A program made the translations under genes and the position numbers. Shown one piece after another: positions 45,033-54,211 of a stretch of DNA of 64,000 nt. Source of the DNA: JAEUMD01 sp036768475 (GTDB lineage: Bacteria > Pseudomonadota > Alphaproteobacteria > Rhizobiales > Hyphomicrobiaceae); assembly GCA_036768475.1 (NCBI GenBank), contig DAIPMW010000018.1:9970-73969 (forward strand). The letters are read 5' to 3'. The notes beneath the pieces were generated by a model. That model did not search any database. It was not told the origin of the DNA and saw nothing but the letters and a program-made list of their open reading frames with translations. How positions within the stretch are numbered: position 1 is the stretch's first letter; each line of letters opens with the position of its first letter.

Positions 45033-47882
45033 TCAGCCGAACGCCCCGAAATGGTGCGTGATGCCCGTGCCAATTTCGCGGATCAGTTCGTAGGCCTTCT
45101 CCATCGGAACCAGGATCTCGGTCTCCAGGCGTCCATAGTCGTCAATACCGTGCGGCCGGTATGTCGCAACCTCGTCGAAAGCCGTGACGTCTGCTCCGCC
45201 CGCGACCTTGTGGGGGAACGCTTCACGCATGAAAGCCACCACGTCAGGAACGTCGAGCGCCAGCGCCAGATTGAGGATCTGGCTGTGCGTCGTGTCGTTC
45301 TGCTGCGCGAACCGCGGCAACTGCGCCGCCAGAACGAACACCCGCATGATGACCGCAAGGCGCACCGCCTGCAGCAGATCGAGTTCCAGCCGGTGGTCAT
45401 CCGGCACCTTTCCGCCCTCGATCCCCAGCGTCTCCAGAATCTGATGCAGATCGATGGCATCAAGCCGGAGATGATGTGCAAATCCGTTGATTGCGGCAGC
45501 ACGCGTATCGCTGAGCAGGAACGTCGACAAGCTGCGCAGCGCCGGCTCAATATGCGTCTCGCGCCCCCAGGACGCCCTCAACGCCCAGAAGCCGGCATCG
45601 AAAACCGCTGCGTTCGCCGAAAGCGCATTGAGGCTCGACAGCCGCTTGCCGTGCGCAATCATGTCAAGCAGCATGCGAAGCCGCGGTGACTTCTGCGCCA
45701 GAGTGAGGAAACGCTCCCGATCCGAGCCGACTGCCGTACCAAGACCTGCAACCACGTTTGCGATATATCCGAACTGTTGCAGGATCGCGTTGTTCGGGAT
45801 GGCGCGCATGCGCGAGGGATCGCCACGGTCCGCTGCCGTCGCCTGGTCGCTCTGCCGCTTCACCGCGCGGCTGCCAGTCTTGAACAGCAGATTGGTGCCG
45901 AACGCGCCGAGTACCGTGCGATAGCCCGGATGTGCGAAAAGATTCTGCTGATAGGCCTTGAGACGCAGCATGAAATCCAGCGTCAGGCTCGAGCGATCAT
46001 AAAGAGCATCCTCGCCTTCGGCCGGCTGCGAACCGTCCATGATGATCGTCGCCAGTGCACGCGTCGTGAGGCCGCGATTTGCAAACCACATGTAGCCGTC
46101 GCCGCCCTGGAAACTCGTCTCATGCTTCAGAAGCAGATTATAACGCGCGAAACGGCGCCGTGCCTCGTCGGAGAACACATACCGCAAACGCGTCTTGAGA
46201 TCTTCGGGATGTGCGCCTCGGCCCATCGATTCGCCGTGCGTGGAGAAGATCAGTGCCTCCACCTCGCCCAGGTTCGCACGAGCAAGCATCTCCGCCAGCG
46301 CAAAATGCAGGCGCTCGATCGCCAGTGTCGCCGAGATCTGTCCGATAAAGCGGCCGGCATCGGAGAAACCGGTCTGAATGCTCATCCGCCCGCGACCCTT
46401 GACATAATCGCGATAGGCTTGCTCTTCGAGCAGACGCTCCAGCAGGCGCGCGCCCGTCTCCAGGCCATCCGGCGTTTCGAACAATGGCGAGATGTCGACA
46501 ATATCCGACACGCCGAACAGCTTGGCGAAAAACACCGCGATTAGCACCGTTGCCGGCGACTCGCACTCCGCGATCAAGAACCGGATCGGCGTATCCGCAT
46601 CGACATACTTCTTGATTTGCGCAATGAGCGCGAACTGCCGGATCGCCGTCGCCGTCTCCAGCTCGAGCGTCTGGAAGTTAACGCTTTCCTCGTTGACGCC
46701 GGCAATCATTTCCACGATCCGCTGCAGCGCCTGCCGCTCCGACAGGTCCCTCGTCCATGGTTCATGAACAAACGCGCGGAAGGCGTTGTTGAGCTGGCTG
46801 GCGTTGATACGCACGTGGATATGCGCCGTGCCAAGCCCCGTTGCGCCGATGAGGCCGTTGAGCGCGGCAAGCTGACGCTTGATCTGCGGCGTCTCGACGG
46901 TCTCGATCATCTCGTCAATGAGCGAGGTCACCTGGCGCGTCGACGTCAGGTTGTAGCTGTCGCCGCGCGTGATCACGTTTGCAGCTCGCGCCAAGCCGCT
47001 TCCATCCTGCAGCGCGTTCGAAAGGGCCTTGATCTGCTCGTCGACCGCGGCGATGGCAAGATCCAGCTTCCCGGTGATCTGCCGGGCAACCCGCATAATG
47101 CCTTCGTCATTGGAGATCCGGTGCCGAATCGCGAGGAAGCGTTCCCGGATGTCGTTCAGCGCAGAATGTTTCTCCTGAAGCTTGAGAACGAACGAACGAC
47201 TCCACAGGATATCGGTGCGCCCGTCGAGATCATATCCGACCCATGACGCAATCGTTGCGAAGTTCGGCTTCATCGCATACGCACGGTCGCCGAAATGCTG
47301 TGCCGTCACGCTGAAGAACGCATTGAGCAGCTCATAGTATCCGCTGCGCAGGTTACGCACCGCCTCCATCGCGCGGGAGTGCTCGTAAGTGAGATCGATA
47401 TTGTCGTCGGGCCGGTGCGCCACGCCGAGCTTCTCGTCGGCAGCGTTGTCGTCGGCCAGAGCTATTTCCACCATCCGTCGTGTCAGAGCTTCCGACAGGC
47501 CAAATGTTGGATGCGCCGTGAGAACGATTCCGTTGCGTGGCCTGGCCCACCGTTCAGCGAACGCCGCAAAGGCGTCATCGTCCGCGGCGTTATCGGGAAG
47601 GCGGCTCTCGATGAAGGCGCTGAACTCCTTCAGCGTGTCCGTATGGTCGCTGAACCCAATGCGCTCGCGCAGCCTTCGCGCCCTGTGGATGCACGCCCGG
47701 TCCATAAGCCGGCTCGCAAGCGCCTTCAGCTCGTCGAGTGAAACCTCGCCTGCTTCGAGCTTGCGTGACATGTCGAATGCGAGAGATACGATCGGGTTGA
47801 GTTGCGGAGCATCCGGAACCTGTGCACGCAACCGCCGCAGTTCGTCACGGAGGGCGAATTCGTTGACGGCGTCAGACTGCAT
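45033..47882 (-). CDS. ppc: Phosphoenolpyruvate carboxylase, divergent serine-cycle type
   Basis: 949 residues (ATG at 47882 after AGGAA; frame open to 47945). It carboxylates PEP to oxaloacetate, the C1-fixing CO2 step of the serine cycle. Family traits are visible (VLTAHPT, NLRSGYYEL, then IFSTHGESMGRG, SFQGGDGYMWFANRGL), but several differ from well-studied PEPC: TAHPTE reads TAHPTF, the SDSxKDxG loop reads GFSDAGRF, the HGRGGSxGRGG loop is shortened, and the C-terminus ends HHFGAFG rather than the usual NTG. Its place directly downstream of mtkA-mtkB is that of the methylotroph ppc gene, so the assignment rests on both. Confidence 0.88.
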   Translation of the reverse strand: MQSDAVNEFALRDELRRLRAQVPDAPQLNPIVSLAFDMSRKLEAGEVSLDELKALASRLMDRACIHRARRLRERIGFSDHTDTLKEFSAFIESRLPDNAADDDAFAAFAERWARPRNGIVLTAHPTFGLSEALTRRMVEIALADDNAADEKLGVAHRPDDNIDLTYEHSRAMEAVRNLRSGYYELLNAFFSVTAQHFGDRAYAMKPNFATIASWVGYDLDGRTDILWSRSFVLKLQEKHSALNDIRERFLAIRHRISNDEGIMRVARQITGKLDLAIAAVDEQIKALSNALQDGSGLARAANVITRGDSYNLTSTRQVTSLIDEMIETVETPQIKRQLAALNGLIGATGLGTAHIHVRINASQLNNAFRAFVHEPWTRDLSERQALQRIVEMIAGVNEESVNFQTLELETATAIRQFALIAQIKKYVDADTPIRFLIAECESPATVLIAVFFAKLFGVSDIVDISPLFETPDGLETGARLLERLLEEQAYRDYVKGRGRMSIQTGFSDAGRFIGQISATLAIERLHFALAEMLARANLGEVEALIFSTHGESMGRGAHPEDLKTRLRYVFSDEARRRFARYNLLLKHETSFQGGDGYMWFANRGLTTRALATIIMDGSQPAEGEDALYDRSSLTLDFMLRLKAYQQNLFAHPGYRTVLGAFGTNLLFKTGSRAVKRQSDQATAADRGDPSRMRAIPNNAILQQFGYIANVVAGLGTAVGSDRERFLTLAQKSPRLRMLLDMIAHGKRLSSLNALSANAAVFDAGFWALRASWGRETHIEPALRSLSTFLLSDTRAAAINGFAHHLRLDAIDLHQILETLGIEGGKVPDDHRLELDLLQAVRLAVIMRVFVLAAQLPRFAQQNDTTHSQILNLALALDVPDVVAFMREAFPHKVAGGADVTAFDEVATYRPHGIDDYGRLETEILVPMEKAYELIREIGTGITHHFGAFG

Positions 47883-47995
47883 CGGCGTGTTCCTGTTCTC
47901 GTACGGCTGCGGATCGGACAATGGGGGCGCACGCATATTCGCCATCTCCGGTCAGGCGAATTGGCTCGCGAAGCCGGAGAGGCCACATGGAGAAC

Positions 47996-48019
47996 TCCGG
48001 GACGCGAGCGTCCCGGAGC
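47996..48019 (-). terminator. Intercistronic hairpin between mtkB and ppc
   Basis: CTCCGGGACG pairs perfectly with CGTCCCGGAG around CGAG. It lies 64 bp after the mtkB stop and 114 bp before the ppc start. No T-tract follows on the minus strand (TTCTCCATG), so partial termination or transcript processing fits better than full termination. Confidence 0.5.
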
Positions 48020-48082
48020 AGGAAAGAGGACGGCATCGCCGCCTCCTGGTGTGCCGCAACGGGAGTTGCAGCACGCGGGTCG

Positions 48083-48982
48083 TTAAGCGACCTTCTTGAG
48101 CGTTGCGACCACCTTGGCGACGGTCGCCCCCATTTCGGCCGGGGTCGGGCAGATGGTGACGCCCGCGGCCCTGAGGATCTCTACTTTCTCGGCAGCCGAT
48201 TCGCCGTAGGCCGATACGATTGCACCGGCGTGTCCCATGCGGCGGCCCTTCGGCGCCGAAAGACCTGCGATATAAGCCATGACCGGTTTTGCCATGTGCT
48301 CTTTGGCAAACTGCGCGGCTTCCGCTTCCTGCGGACCGCCGATCTCGCCGATCATCAGCACCGCGTCCGTCTCGGGATCCTTCTCGAACTCCTCAAGAAT
48401 GTCGCGGAACGACGAGCCATTGATCGGGTCACCGCCGATGCCGACGCTGGTTGAGACGCCGATACCCAGCGCCTTCATCTGCGAGGCGGCTTCATAGCCG
48501 AGCGTTCCTGAGCGCCCGATGATACCGACCCGCCCCGGTTCATAGATGTGGCCAGGCATGATGCCCAGCATCGCCTTGCCGGGGCTGATCGTACCCGCGC
48601 AGTTCGGGCCCGTCAGACGCATGCGCGTATCCTTCTTGTAACGGCGCATGTAACGCTTCACGCGGATCATGTCCTGTGCGGGAATACCGTCGGTGATGCA
48701 CACGCAGTATTTGATGCCGGCATCCGCAGCTTCCATGATCGCATCCGCGGCAAACGGCGGCGGCACGAATACGATGGACGCCTCCGCACCCGTCTCATCG
48801 ACAGCGCCCTTCACGGTGTTGAACACCGGCCGGCCGAGATGCGTCGTACCGCCCTTGCCCGGGGTGATGCCGCCGACGACGTTCGTGCCGTAGTCGATCA
48901 TCTCCTGCGAGTGGAACGTGCCGATGCGACCGGTAAAGCCCTGGATCAGGATCGGCGTATTCTCATTGATGAAGATAGCCAT
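48083..48982 (-). CDS. mtkB: Malate--CoA ligase (malate thiokinase) alpha subunit
   Basis: 299 residues of the SucD fold: CoA-binding ILIQGFTGRIGTFHS and GGTTHLGRPVFN, VCITDGIPAQDMIRV, LTGPNCAGTISPGK, and the active-site region GRRMGHAGAIVSAYGE with the phosphohistidine in GHAGA. Succinyl-CoA synthetase and malate thiokinase share these; malate is assigned because the gene lies with mtkA between mcl and ppc. With MtkA it makes malyl-CoA from malate, CoA and ATP. Confidence 0.94.
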   Translation of the reverse strand: MAIFINENTPILIQGFTGRIGTFHSQEMIDYGTNVVGGITPGKGGTTHLGRPVFNTVKGAVDETGAEASIVFVPPPFAADAIMEAADAGIKYCVCITDGIPAQDMIRVKRYMRRYKKDTRMRLTGPNCAGTISPGKAMLGIMPGHIYEPGRVGIIGRSGTLGYEAASQMKALGIGVSTSVGIGGDPINGSSFRDILEEFEKDPETDAVLMIGEIGGPQEAEAAQFAKEHMAKPVMAYIAGLSAPKGRRMGHAGAIVSAYGESAAEKVEILRAAGVTICPTPAEMGATVAKVVATLKKVA

Positions 48983-48999
48983 ATCTCAGCTCCTCCTTG

Positions 49000-50181
49000 T
49001 CACGCCGCTGCCTGCGTGCTGCCTTTTGCAGCTGCGACAGCTTTCTGTGCGGCATCGCCCAGCGTCTCCGCGGTGATGATCGACACGCTCGACTGCTCCA
49101 GGATCTTGCGCCCTTCCTCGACGTTCGTCCCTTCGAGACGGACGACCACCGGAAGCTTGATGTCCAGCTCCTTGATCGCCTCGACGACACCCTTAGCCAC
49201 CCAGTCGCAGCGGTTGATGCCGGCAAACACATTGACCAGCAGCGCCTTCACGTTCCTATCCTTGAGAACCGCGCGGAACGCCTTCTGAACCCGCTCCGGG
49301 CTGGCGCCGCCGCCGATGTCGAGGAAGTTGGCAGGCTCGCCGCCCGCGATCTTGATCATGTCGAGCGTGGCCATGGCGAGGCCCGCACCATTCACCACGC
49401 AGCCGATGTCGCCATCCAGACCGACATACGACAGACCGCGATCGGAAGCGTAGGTCTCACGCGGATCTTCCTGGCTCTTGTCACGAAGCTCGGAAATCTG
49501 CGGGCGCCGGAACAAAGCGTTCTCGTCGAAAGACATCTTCGCATCGAGCGCGACGATGCCACGCTCCTTCGTGATCACCAGCGGATTGATCTCCACCAGC
49601 GTCGCATCCAGATCGCGGAACGCACGGTAGGCACCCAGGATGATCCGTTCCAGACGCTGCACCAGATCGGGCTCGACGCCGAGACCGAACGCCAGCTCAC
49701 GTGCCTGGAAAGCCTGCATGCCCACGGCCGGATCGACCGCCACGCGCAGGATCGAGTCGGGCTCCTTGTGGGAGATCTCCTCGATATCCATGCCGCCCGC
49801 TGCCGAAGCGACAACCACAATGCGCTCCGCCCCGCGGTCCATTACGTAGGAGAGGTAGAACTCGCGGTCGATTTCGGTCGCTTCCTCGATATAGAGGCGT
49901 GAGACGATTTTGCCATGTGGCCCCGTCTGCACCGTGACAAGACGCTTGCCAAGGAGTTCGTCGGCCGCCTCCCATAGCTCCGAGTCGTTACGGCACAACT
50001 TGATGCCGCCAGCCTTGCCGCGCGCACCCGAGTGGATCTGCGCCTTCACGGCCCACTTCGATCCACCGATCTCGTTGGCGCGATAGGTTGCCTGCTCGGG
50101 GCTGTAGGCCAGACCGCCGCGCGGGATCGGCACGCCGAATTTCGCGAGAAGTTCCTTCGCTTGGTATTCATGAATGTCCAT
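49000..50181 (-). CDS. mtkA: Malate--CoA ligase (malate thiokinase) beta subunit
   Basis: 393 residues of the SucC fold: N-terminal ATP-grasp (DIHEYQAKELLAKFGVPIPRG), KAQIHSGARGKAGGIKL, EINPLVIT, MSFDENALFRRP and the C-terminal ligase motifs GDIGCVVNGAGLAMATLDMIK and GGGASPERV. It binds the nucleotide and malate and pairs with MtkB 17 bp downstream. It is the third gene of the operon sga-mcl-mtkA-mtkB-ppc. Confidence 0.95.
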   Translation of the reverse strand: MDIHEYQAKELLAKFGVPIPRGGLAYSPEQATYRANEIGGSKWAVKAQIHSGARGKAGGIKLCRNDSELWEAADELLGKRLVTVQTGPHGKIVSRLYIEEATEIDREFYLSYVMDRGAERIVVVASAAGGMDIEEISHKEPDSILRVAVDPAVGMQAFQARELAFGLGVEPDLVQRLERIILGAYRAFRDLDATLVEINPLVITKERGIVALDAKMSFDENALFRRPQISELRDKSQEDPRETYASDRGLSYVGLDGDIGCVVNGAGLAMATLDMIKIAGGEPANFLDIGGGASPERVQKAFRAVLKDRNVKALLVNVFAGINRCDWVAKGVVEAIKELDIKLPVVVRLEGTNVEEGRKILEQSSVSIITAETLGDAAQKAVAAAKGSTQAAA

Positions 50182-50244
50182 GTGGGACCTCCTTGGCAGA
50201 GCGTTCCTTTGGGTTCACGTATTGCAAAGCCGGCGTAGCGCGGC

Positions 50245-51201
50245 TCAGCCCCCATGCTTTGCCGCAGCCTTCTTGATCTGATCGGCAACGACCAGGATGT
50301 TCTTTGCCATCTTCTCCGATGCAGCATCGATCATCTTGCCATCGAGTGAGGCGGCGCCCTTGCCCTGAGCTTCCGCTTCCTTCAGTGCGACAAGGATGCG
50401 CTCGGCCTTTTCGACTTCGGCGGGAAGTGGCGAGAACACAGCATTTGCAAGCTCGATCTGCGAGGGATGGATCGCCCACTTGCCTTCGACGCCGAGAGCT
50501 GCCGCACGCTTGGCGCCGGCCGTGTAGCCGTCCGGATCGGAGAAGTCGCCGAACGGCCCGTCGATGGGACGCAGGCCATATGCACGGCAGGCAACAGTCA
50601 TGCGCGAGAGCGCAAAGTGCCATTGGTCGCCCGGATAGTCGGGGTTGAGGCCACCGATAACGACGGTGCGCGCCTTGTTGAAGGCAGCATAATCGGCAAC
50701 GCCGAAGTGCATCGCCTCAAGCCGGCTCGGTGCCGCCGCGATTGCCTCGACGTTGGCCATGCCGAGCGGCGTTTCGATCAGTGCTTCCGTGCCTACAGGA
50801 GTCGTGTAGCCCTTCGCCATCTCGATCTGGCTCATGATGCATTCGACCGTGTAGACATCTGCCGGCGTGCCCACCTTCGGGATCAGGATCGTGTCGAGCC
50901 TGTTGCCGGCCTGCTCCATGATATCGACGACATCACGGTACATGTAGTGCGTATCGAGGCCATTGATGCGCACCGACACCGTCTTGCCTGCGCCGCGCCA
51001 GTCGAGATCGTTCAGCGCCTGAATGATGTTCTTGCGTGCCTGCTCCTTGTCGGGCGGCGCCACGGCGTCCTCGCAATCGAGGAAGACGAAGTCGGCCGCG
51101 TTCTTGAACGCGCGCTCGATCATCGACGGATTGGAGCCGGGGCAGGCCAGCTCTGATCGCTGAAGGCGCTGCTTGCGGAGAGGATGGAGTGTGAAGCTCA
51201 T
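50245..51201 (-). CDS. mcl: Malyl-CoA lyase (CitE-like)
   Basis: 318 residues. HpcH/HpaI aldolase fold: RSELACPGSNPSMIERA, FLDCEDAVAPPDKEQAR, ILIPKVGTPADV, ALIETPLGMANVEAIAAAPSRLEAMHFGVADY, and WAIHPSQIELAN near residue 240. It cleaves L-malyl-CoA to acetyl-CoA and glyoxylate, the exit step of the serine cycle. ATG at 51201 has AAGGA eight bases upstream; the open frame to 51285 covers the intergenic space. 63 bp separate it from mtkA. Confidence 0.95.
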   Translation of the reverse strand: MSFTLHPLRKQRLQRSELACPGSNPSMIERAFKNAADFVFLDCEDAVAPPDKEQARKNIIQALNDLDWRGAGKTVSVRINGLDTHYMYRDVVDIMEQAGNRLDTILIPKVGTPADVYTVECIMSQIEMAKGYTTPVGTEALIETPLGMANVEAIAAAPSRLEAMHFGVADYAAFNKARTVVIGGLNPDYPGDQWHFALSRMTVACRAYGLRPIDGPFGDFSDPDGYTAGAKRAAALGVEGKWAIHPSQIELANAVFSPLPAEVEKAERILVALKEAEAQGKGAASLDGKMIDAASEKMAKNILVVADQIKKAAAKHGG

Positions 51202-51294
51202 AGCGGTGATCCTTAGGATGTTTCCTGCCGAGCGCTGATTGGCCGGCATGCACTCGCGATCGCGGCTGCGTTGAACGCGATCCAAATGAATGAA

Positions 51295-51317
51295 GGGCGG
51301 CGCTTGTGGCGCCGCCC
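51295..51317 (-). terminator. Intercistronic hairpin between sga and mcl
   Basis: GGGCGGCGC pairs perfectly with GCGCCGCCC around TTGTG, 5 bp after the sga stop. On the minus strand it is followed by TTCATTCATTTGG, weakly T-rich. Partial terminator or mRNA stabiliser that would set sga expression above the downstream genes. Confidence 0.55.
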
Positions 51318-51322
51318 AGGAA

Positions 51323-52543
51323 TTAGGCGGCCTTCCTGGCTGCCGATGTGGTCGCGCTTATCGCGGACTTCGTGGTGGTTGAACGGAAGTATTCGGCGGC
51401 GGCACCGGTGCCCGACCCGGCCTTGATCTTCACGCCGCAATCGAGCAGCGACATCTCGACGTTGAACAGTGCCGCGCCGATCATCCCCTCGTCGAGAGCG
51501 CCAAGGTGACCGATGCGGAATACTCTGCCGGCGACCTTGTTCAGGCCGACGCCGAGCGACGTGTTGTAGCGGTAGTAGGCAGTCTTCACGACATCCGCGC
51601 TGTCGATCCCTTCGGGCACCAGGATCGCGCTCACCGTGTCGGAGTGCCACTTGGGCTCCTTTGCGCACAGCTTCAGGCCCCATGCATCGACAGCCCGGCG
51701 CACGGCTTCCGCCATGCGGTGATGACGGGCGAAGATGTTCTCCAGACCCTCGGCCTCGATGAGATTCAGCGACGCGCGCAGGCCACGGATCAACTGCGTC
51801 GCCGGCGTATAAGGGAAATAGCCAAGATCATTCGTCTTGATCATGTCTTCGAACGAGAAGTACGTCCGGTTCATGCGACCATTGAGCGACTTGTTGGCGT
51901 CGAGCGCCTTCTGGCTCACCGCGAGGATGCCAAGGCCCGTCGGCAGCATGAAGCCCTTCTGCGAGCCCGACACGCAGCAGTCGACGCCCCACTCTCCCAT
52001 GCGCATGTCGAGCGAGCCGACCGACGAGACGCCGTCGACCATCAGCATCGCGGGATGCTTAGCGGCATCGAGCGCCTTGCGAACGCCGGCGATATCGCTG
52101 GTAACGCCCGTTGCCGTCTCGTTGTGCGTGGCAAAGACCGCCTTGATCTCATGCGCCGTATCCTTGGCGAGGATATCAGCATACTTCTCCAGCGGCACGC
52201 CCGTGCCCCACTCCTCGTCGCACAGGATCACCTTGAGTCCCAGTCGCTCGGCCATGTCCACCCACAGAAGCGAGAACTGGCCAAACCGGCTCATCAACAC
52301 CGTGTCGCCGACCGCGAGCGTATTCTGGATCGCAGATTCCCACGCCCCCGTTCCCGACGACGGATAGAGGAACACCCGGCCATCCTTCATCTTGAAGACC
52401 TTCTTGAGGTCCTCGAAGATCGGCAGCGTGAACTTCGGGAACTCTGGAGAGCGCATGTCCTCCATGGGGAGGTTCATGGCCATACGGACAGCTTCGGGGA
52501 TGTTCGTCGGGCCGGGAATGAACAGGTGGGGCTGAACCAGCAT
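51323..52543 (-). CDS. sga: Serine--glyoxylate aminotransferase
   Basis: 406 residues, class V PLP fold. Motifs: FIPGPTNIPEAVRMAM, LYPSSGTGAWESAIQNTL, DGVSSVGSLDMRM, and SGSQKGFMLPTGLG with the PLP lysine in SQKG. ATG at 52543 follows GGAGGAGACACG. The enzyme transfers the amino group of serine to glyoxylate, giving hydroxypyruvate and glycine. It is the first gene of the serine-cycle operon. The C-terminal 35 residues are low-complexity (STTTKSAISATTSAARKAA), a small extension on the usual fold. Confidence 0.96.
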   Translation of the reverse strand: MLVQPHLFIPGPTNIPEAVRMAMNLPMEDMRSPEFPKFTLPIFEDLKKVFKMKDGRVFLYPSSGTGAWESAIQNTLAVGDTVLMSRFGQFSLLWVDMAERLGLKVILCDEEWGTGVPLEKYADILAKDTAHEIKAVFATHNETATGVTSDIAGVRKALDAAKHPAMLMVDGVSSVGSLDMRMGEWGVDCCVSGSQKGFMLPTGLGILAVSQKALDANKSLNGRMNRTYFSFEDMIKTNDLGYFPYTPATQLIRGLRASLNLIEAEGLENIFARHHRMAEAVRRAVDAWGLKLCAKEPKWHSDTVSAILVPEGIDSADVVKTAYYRYNTSLGVGLNKVAGRVFRIGHLGALDEGMIGAALFNVEMSLLDCGVKIKAGSGTGAAAEYFRSTTTKSAISATTSAARKAA

Positions 52544-53107
52544 CGTGTCTCCTCCAGAGGTCATTCGTAATTCGCTGGGCTGCGTGAAAGAACCTGCCTG
52601 CGCATTTCGCAACGACAGTCGCCTCCGCGAGCAGGCACCCGCGGTGGCTCTGTGCGGCGGATCCGCGATGTGGCGAAAGGCGCATGAGCAACCGGCGGCA
52701 CAATCTCCCGGATCACCGGCCCTAGCAACACCCGCGCGGGCACGATTGTACCCGTCTCGGGTAGGCAGATCGTACCCGAGTGGATAGGACTGACCGGAAA
52801 GCGTGGGTGAGGGCCCACCCTTATGGGTAGGTCAAGTGCACGCGGCGTGGGCCAGTGCATGCTTCATGCATGCTTTGATGTGCGTGTTTGTCGCGGCGAT
52901 CTTAGCATTTCGCAGCGCACAACAACGTTCGCATGCGCAAGCACGACGCACAATCGCTCTTTCGTCGATGTAGGTGGAGCACGTGGCGTTGCAACAGACA
53001 CGCGCGGGCGCAATCAATGCTGCAAGGAAGTCACGCGCTTGCTGGCGTCGCAGATTGGCAAGCCGTCACATCGCCAATGGGTCGCAGGCACATACGCGTG
53101 CTGCGCC
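52544..53107. other. 564-bp region upstream of the serine-cycle operon
   Basis: No gene supported. It should hold the operon promoter and regulator sites. The candidate operator elements at 52749-52780 and a GGGCCCACCC/TATGGGTAGG stretch at 52811-52831 are the visible structure. Confidence 0.5.
52749..52780. promoter_or_regulatory. TACCCG inverted and direct repeats upstream of sga
   Basis: TACCCG-TCT-CGGGTA forms a perfect 6-bp inverted repeat at 52749-52763, and GTACCCGAG follows at 52772-52780. A related CACCC-TTAT-GGGTAG element lies at 52816-52829. They sit about 206-237 bp upstream of the sga start and could be binding sites for a serine-cycle regulator. Confidence 0.45.
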
Positions 53108-53794
53108 CTACCAATCCTCGTCGGAGGCTATCGTTCCGTTGACGGGCGGAGCGGATGGCGATGACATGTAGAGCGCCACCGCCATGGCGCGATTCTTCAC
53201 GCCGAGTTTGTCGTAAAGGTTCTTCAGGTGATACTTGACCGTATTGCCCGAGATGCCGAAACGCGAGCCGATCTGCAGATTGGTCCAGCCCTGCGCAAGT
53301 GCACCCAGCAGCTCCTTTTCGCGCTTGGTCAGGAGATCGATCGGATCGCTCGTCAGCCGCTCGATGTCGATGTAGGGAAGGCAAAGTCGTCCACGAGCGA
53401 CCGTCGCAATCGTTTCCAGCAGCGCCGCCGGGTCCTCGTTCTTCGAAATGAAGCCCCACGCACCGGCACGCACCGCCTGACGCAGCGTCTCGGCGCCGTC
53501 ATCACTCGCATAGATGATGACACGCGCCCCAAGCTGCCGCCGCTTGATGACCTCGAGCAGATCGAGCGCCGTCATGTCAGGCAGAGTCCAGCCGACAACA
53601 CCGACACAGACCGGACGCGTCTGGCAGATCTCAAGGAATGCATTGCCGGTGTCCACGGCCGGCTCCACGTTGTATCGGCCATCCTTTGACAGAAAATCCT
53701 GGAGCCCCGCCCGCACCACCGGATTGCGATCCGCAATGACCACCGATGGGCGCCCGCCAACTGCGGCGCACGACGTATCCGGATGCATCGTCAT
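53108..53794 (-). CDS. LuxR/NarL-type regulator with degenerate receiver domain
   Basis: About 228 residues (ATG 53794; 53788 also possible; frame open to 53911). Residues about 14-135 match a receiver domain (VVIADRNPVVRAGL, the conserved lysine in FISKNED), but the phosphoacceptor position reads VVGWTLPDM where DxxxP would be expected, i.e. Gly for Asp, and the second acidic residue of the DD pair is Arg. The C-terminal LuxR helix-turn-helix is intact (LTKREKELLGALAQGWTNLQIGSRFGISGNTVKYHLKNLYDKLGV). No partner histidine kinase gene is adjacent. It lies upstream of and co-directional with sga, suggesting control of the serine cycle. Confidence 0.9.
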   Translation of the reverse strand: MTMHPDTSCAAVGGRPSVVIADRNPVVRAGLQDFLSKDGRYNVEPAVDTGNAFLEICQTRPVCVGVVGWTLPDMTALDLLEVIKRRQLGARVIIYASDDGAETLRQAVRAGAWGFISKNEDPAALLETIATVARGRLCLPYIDIERLTSDPIDLLTKREKELLGALAQGWTNLQIGSRFGISGNTVKYHLKNLYDKLGVKNRAMAVALYMSSPSAPPVNGTIASDEDW

Positions 53795-54211
53795 TGCCAG
53801 TCTAGCACTCCGCCCCGAGTTGCCTGGCACGGCAATATGCCGGCACGGCTCCTGCAGCCGACAGCACACATGCTGCCAACGGCGCGCATCCAGCCGGGGA
53901 CCCGCCCGCAATCATCCAAACCAAGGCGTTCATAAATCTCGCTTTTATTACTTCTTATGGATCTGCTGAGGCGAAATGTGCTGCACCTGAGGCACCCGAA
54001 TCCGCACTCTGGCTGCCGGGCGTTCATGAAACTTTAGCCTAACACACCGGCCCATGACCAGTCGCTGGCTTTTCGCAACGCATCATGTCGTTGTGACATC
54101 CACGGGCGCGCCGATCATGTGATCGACACCGTCTTATTAACGGATCGACGCGCGGACGTTCATCCGCGCGTCGAAATGTTCCGGAGCCTGTTATCCTGAC
54201 CGTCAGCGCAC
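53795..54211. other. 417-bp intergenic region with terminator hairpin
   Basis: Between the aldehyde dehydrogenase gene (minus, upstream) and the regulator. No gene supported. It holds the hairpin at 54146-54173 and an AT-richer stretch near 53925-53965 that may carry the regulator promoter. Confidence 0.45.
54146..54173 (-). terminator. Terminator-like hairpin after aldehyde dehydrogenase
   Basis: CGACGCGCGGA pairs perfectly with TCCGCGCGTCG around a 6-base loop, 38 bp after the stop. The minus strand continues ATCCGTTAATAAG, without a clean T-tract. Confidence 0.6.

Noticed and set aside
45033..53794. hprA, glyA, mtdA and fch in the serine-cycle cluster
   Set aside because: None of these genes is in the window; the operon holds only sga, mcl, mtkA, mtkB and ppc.
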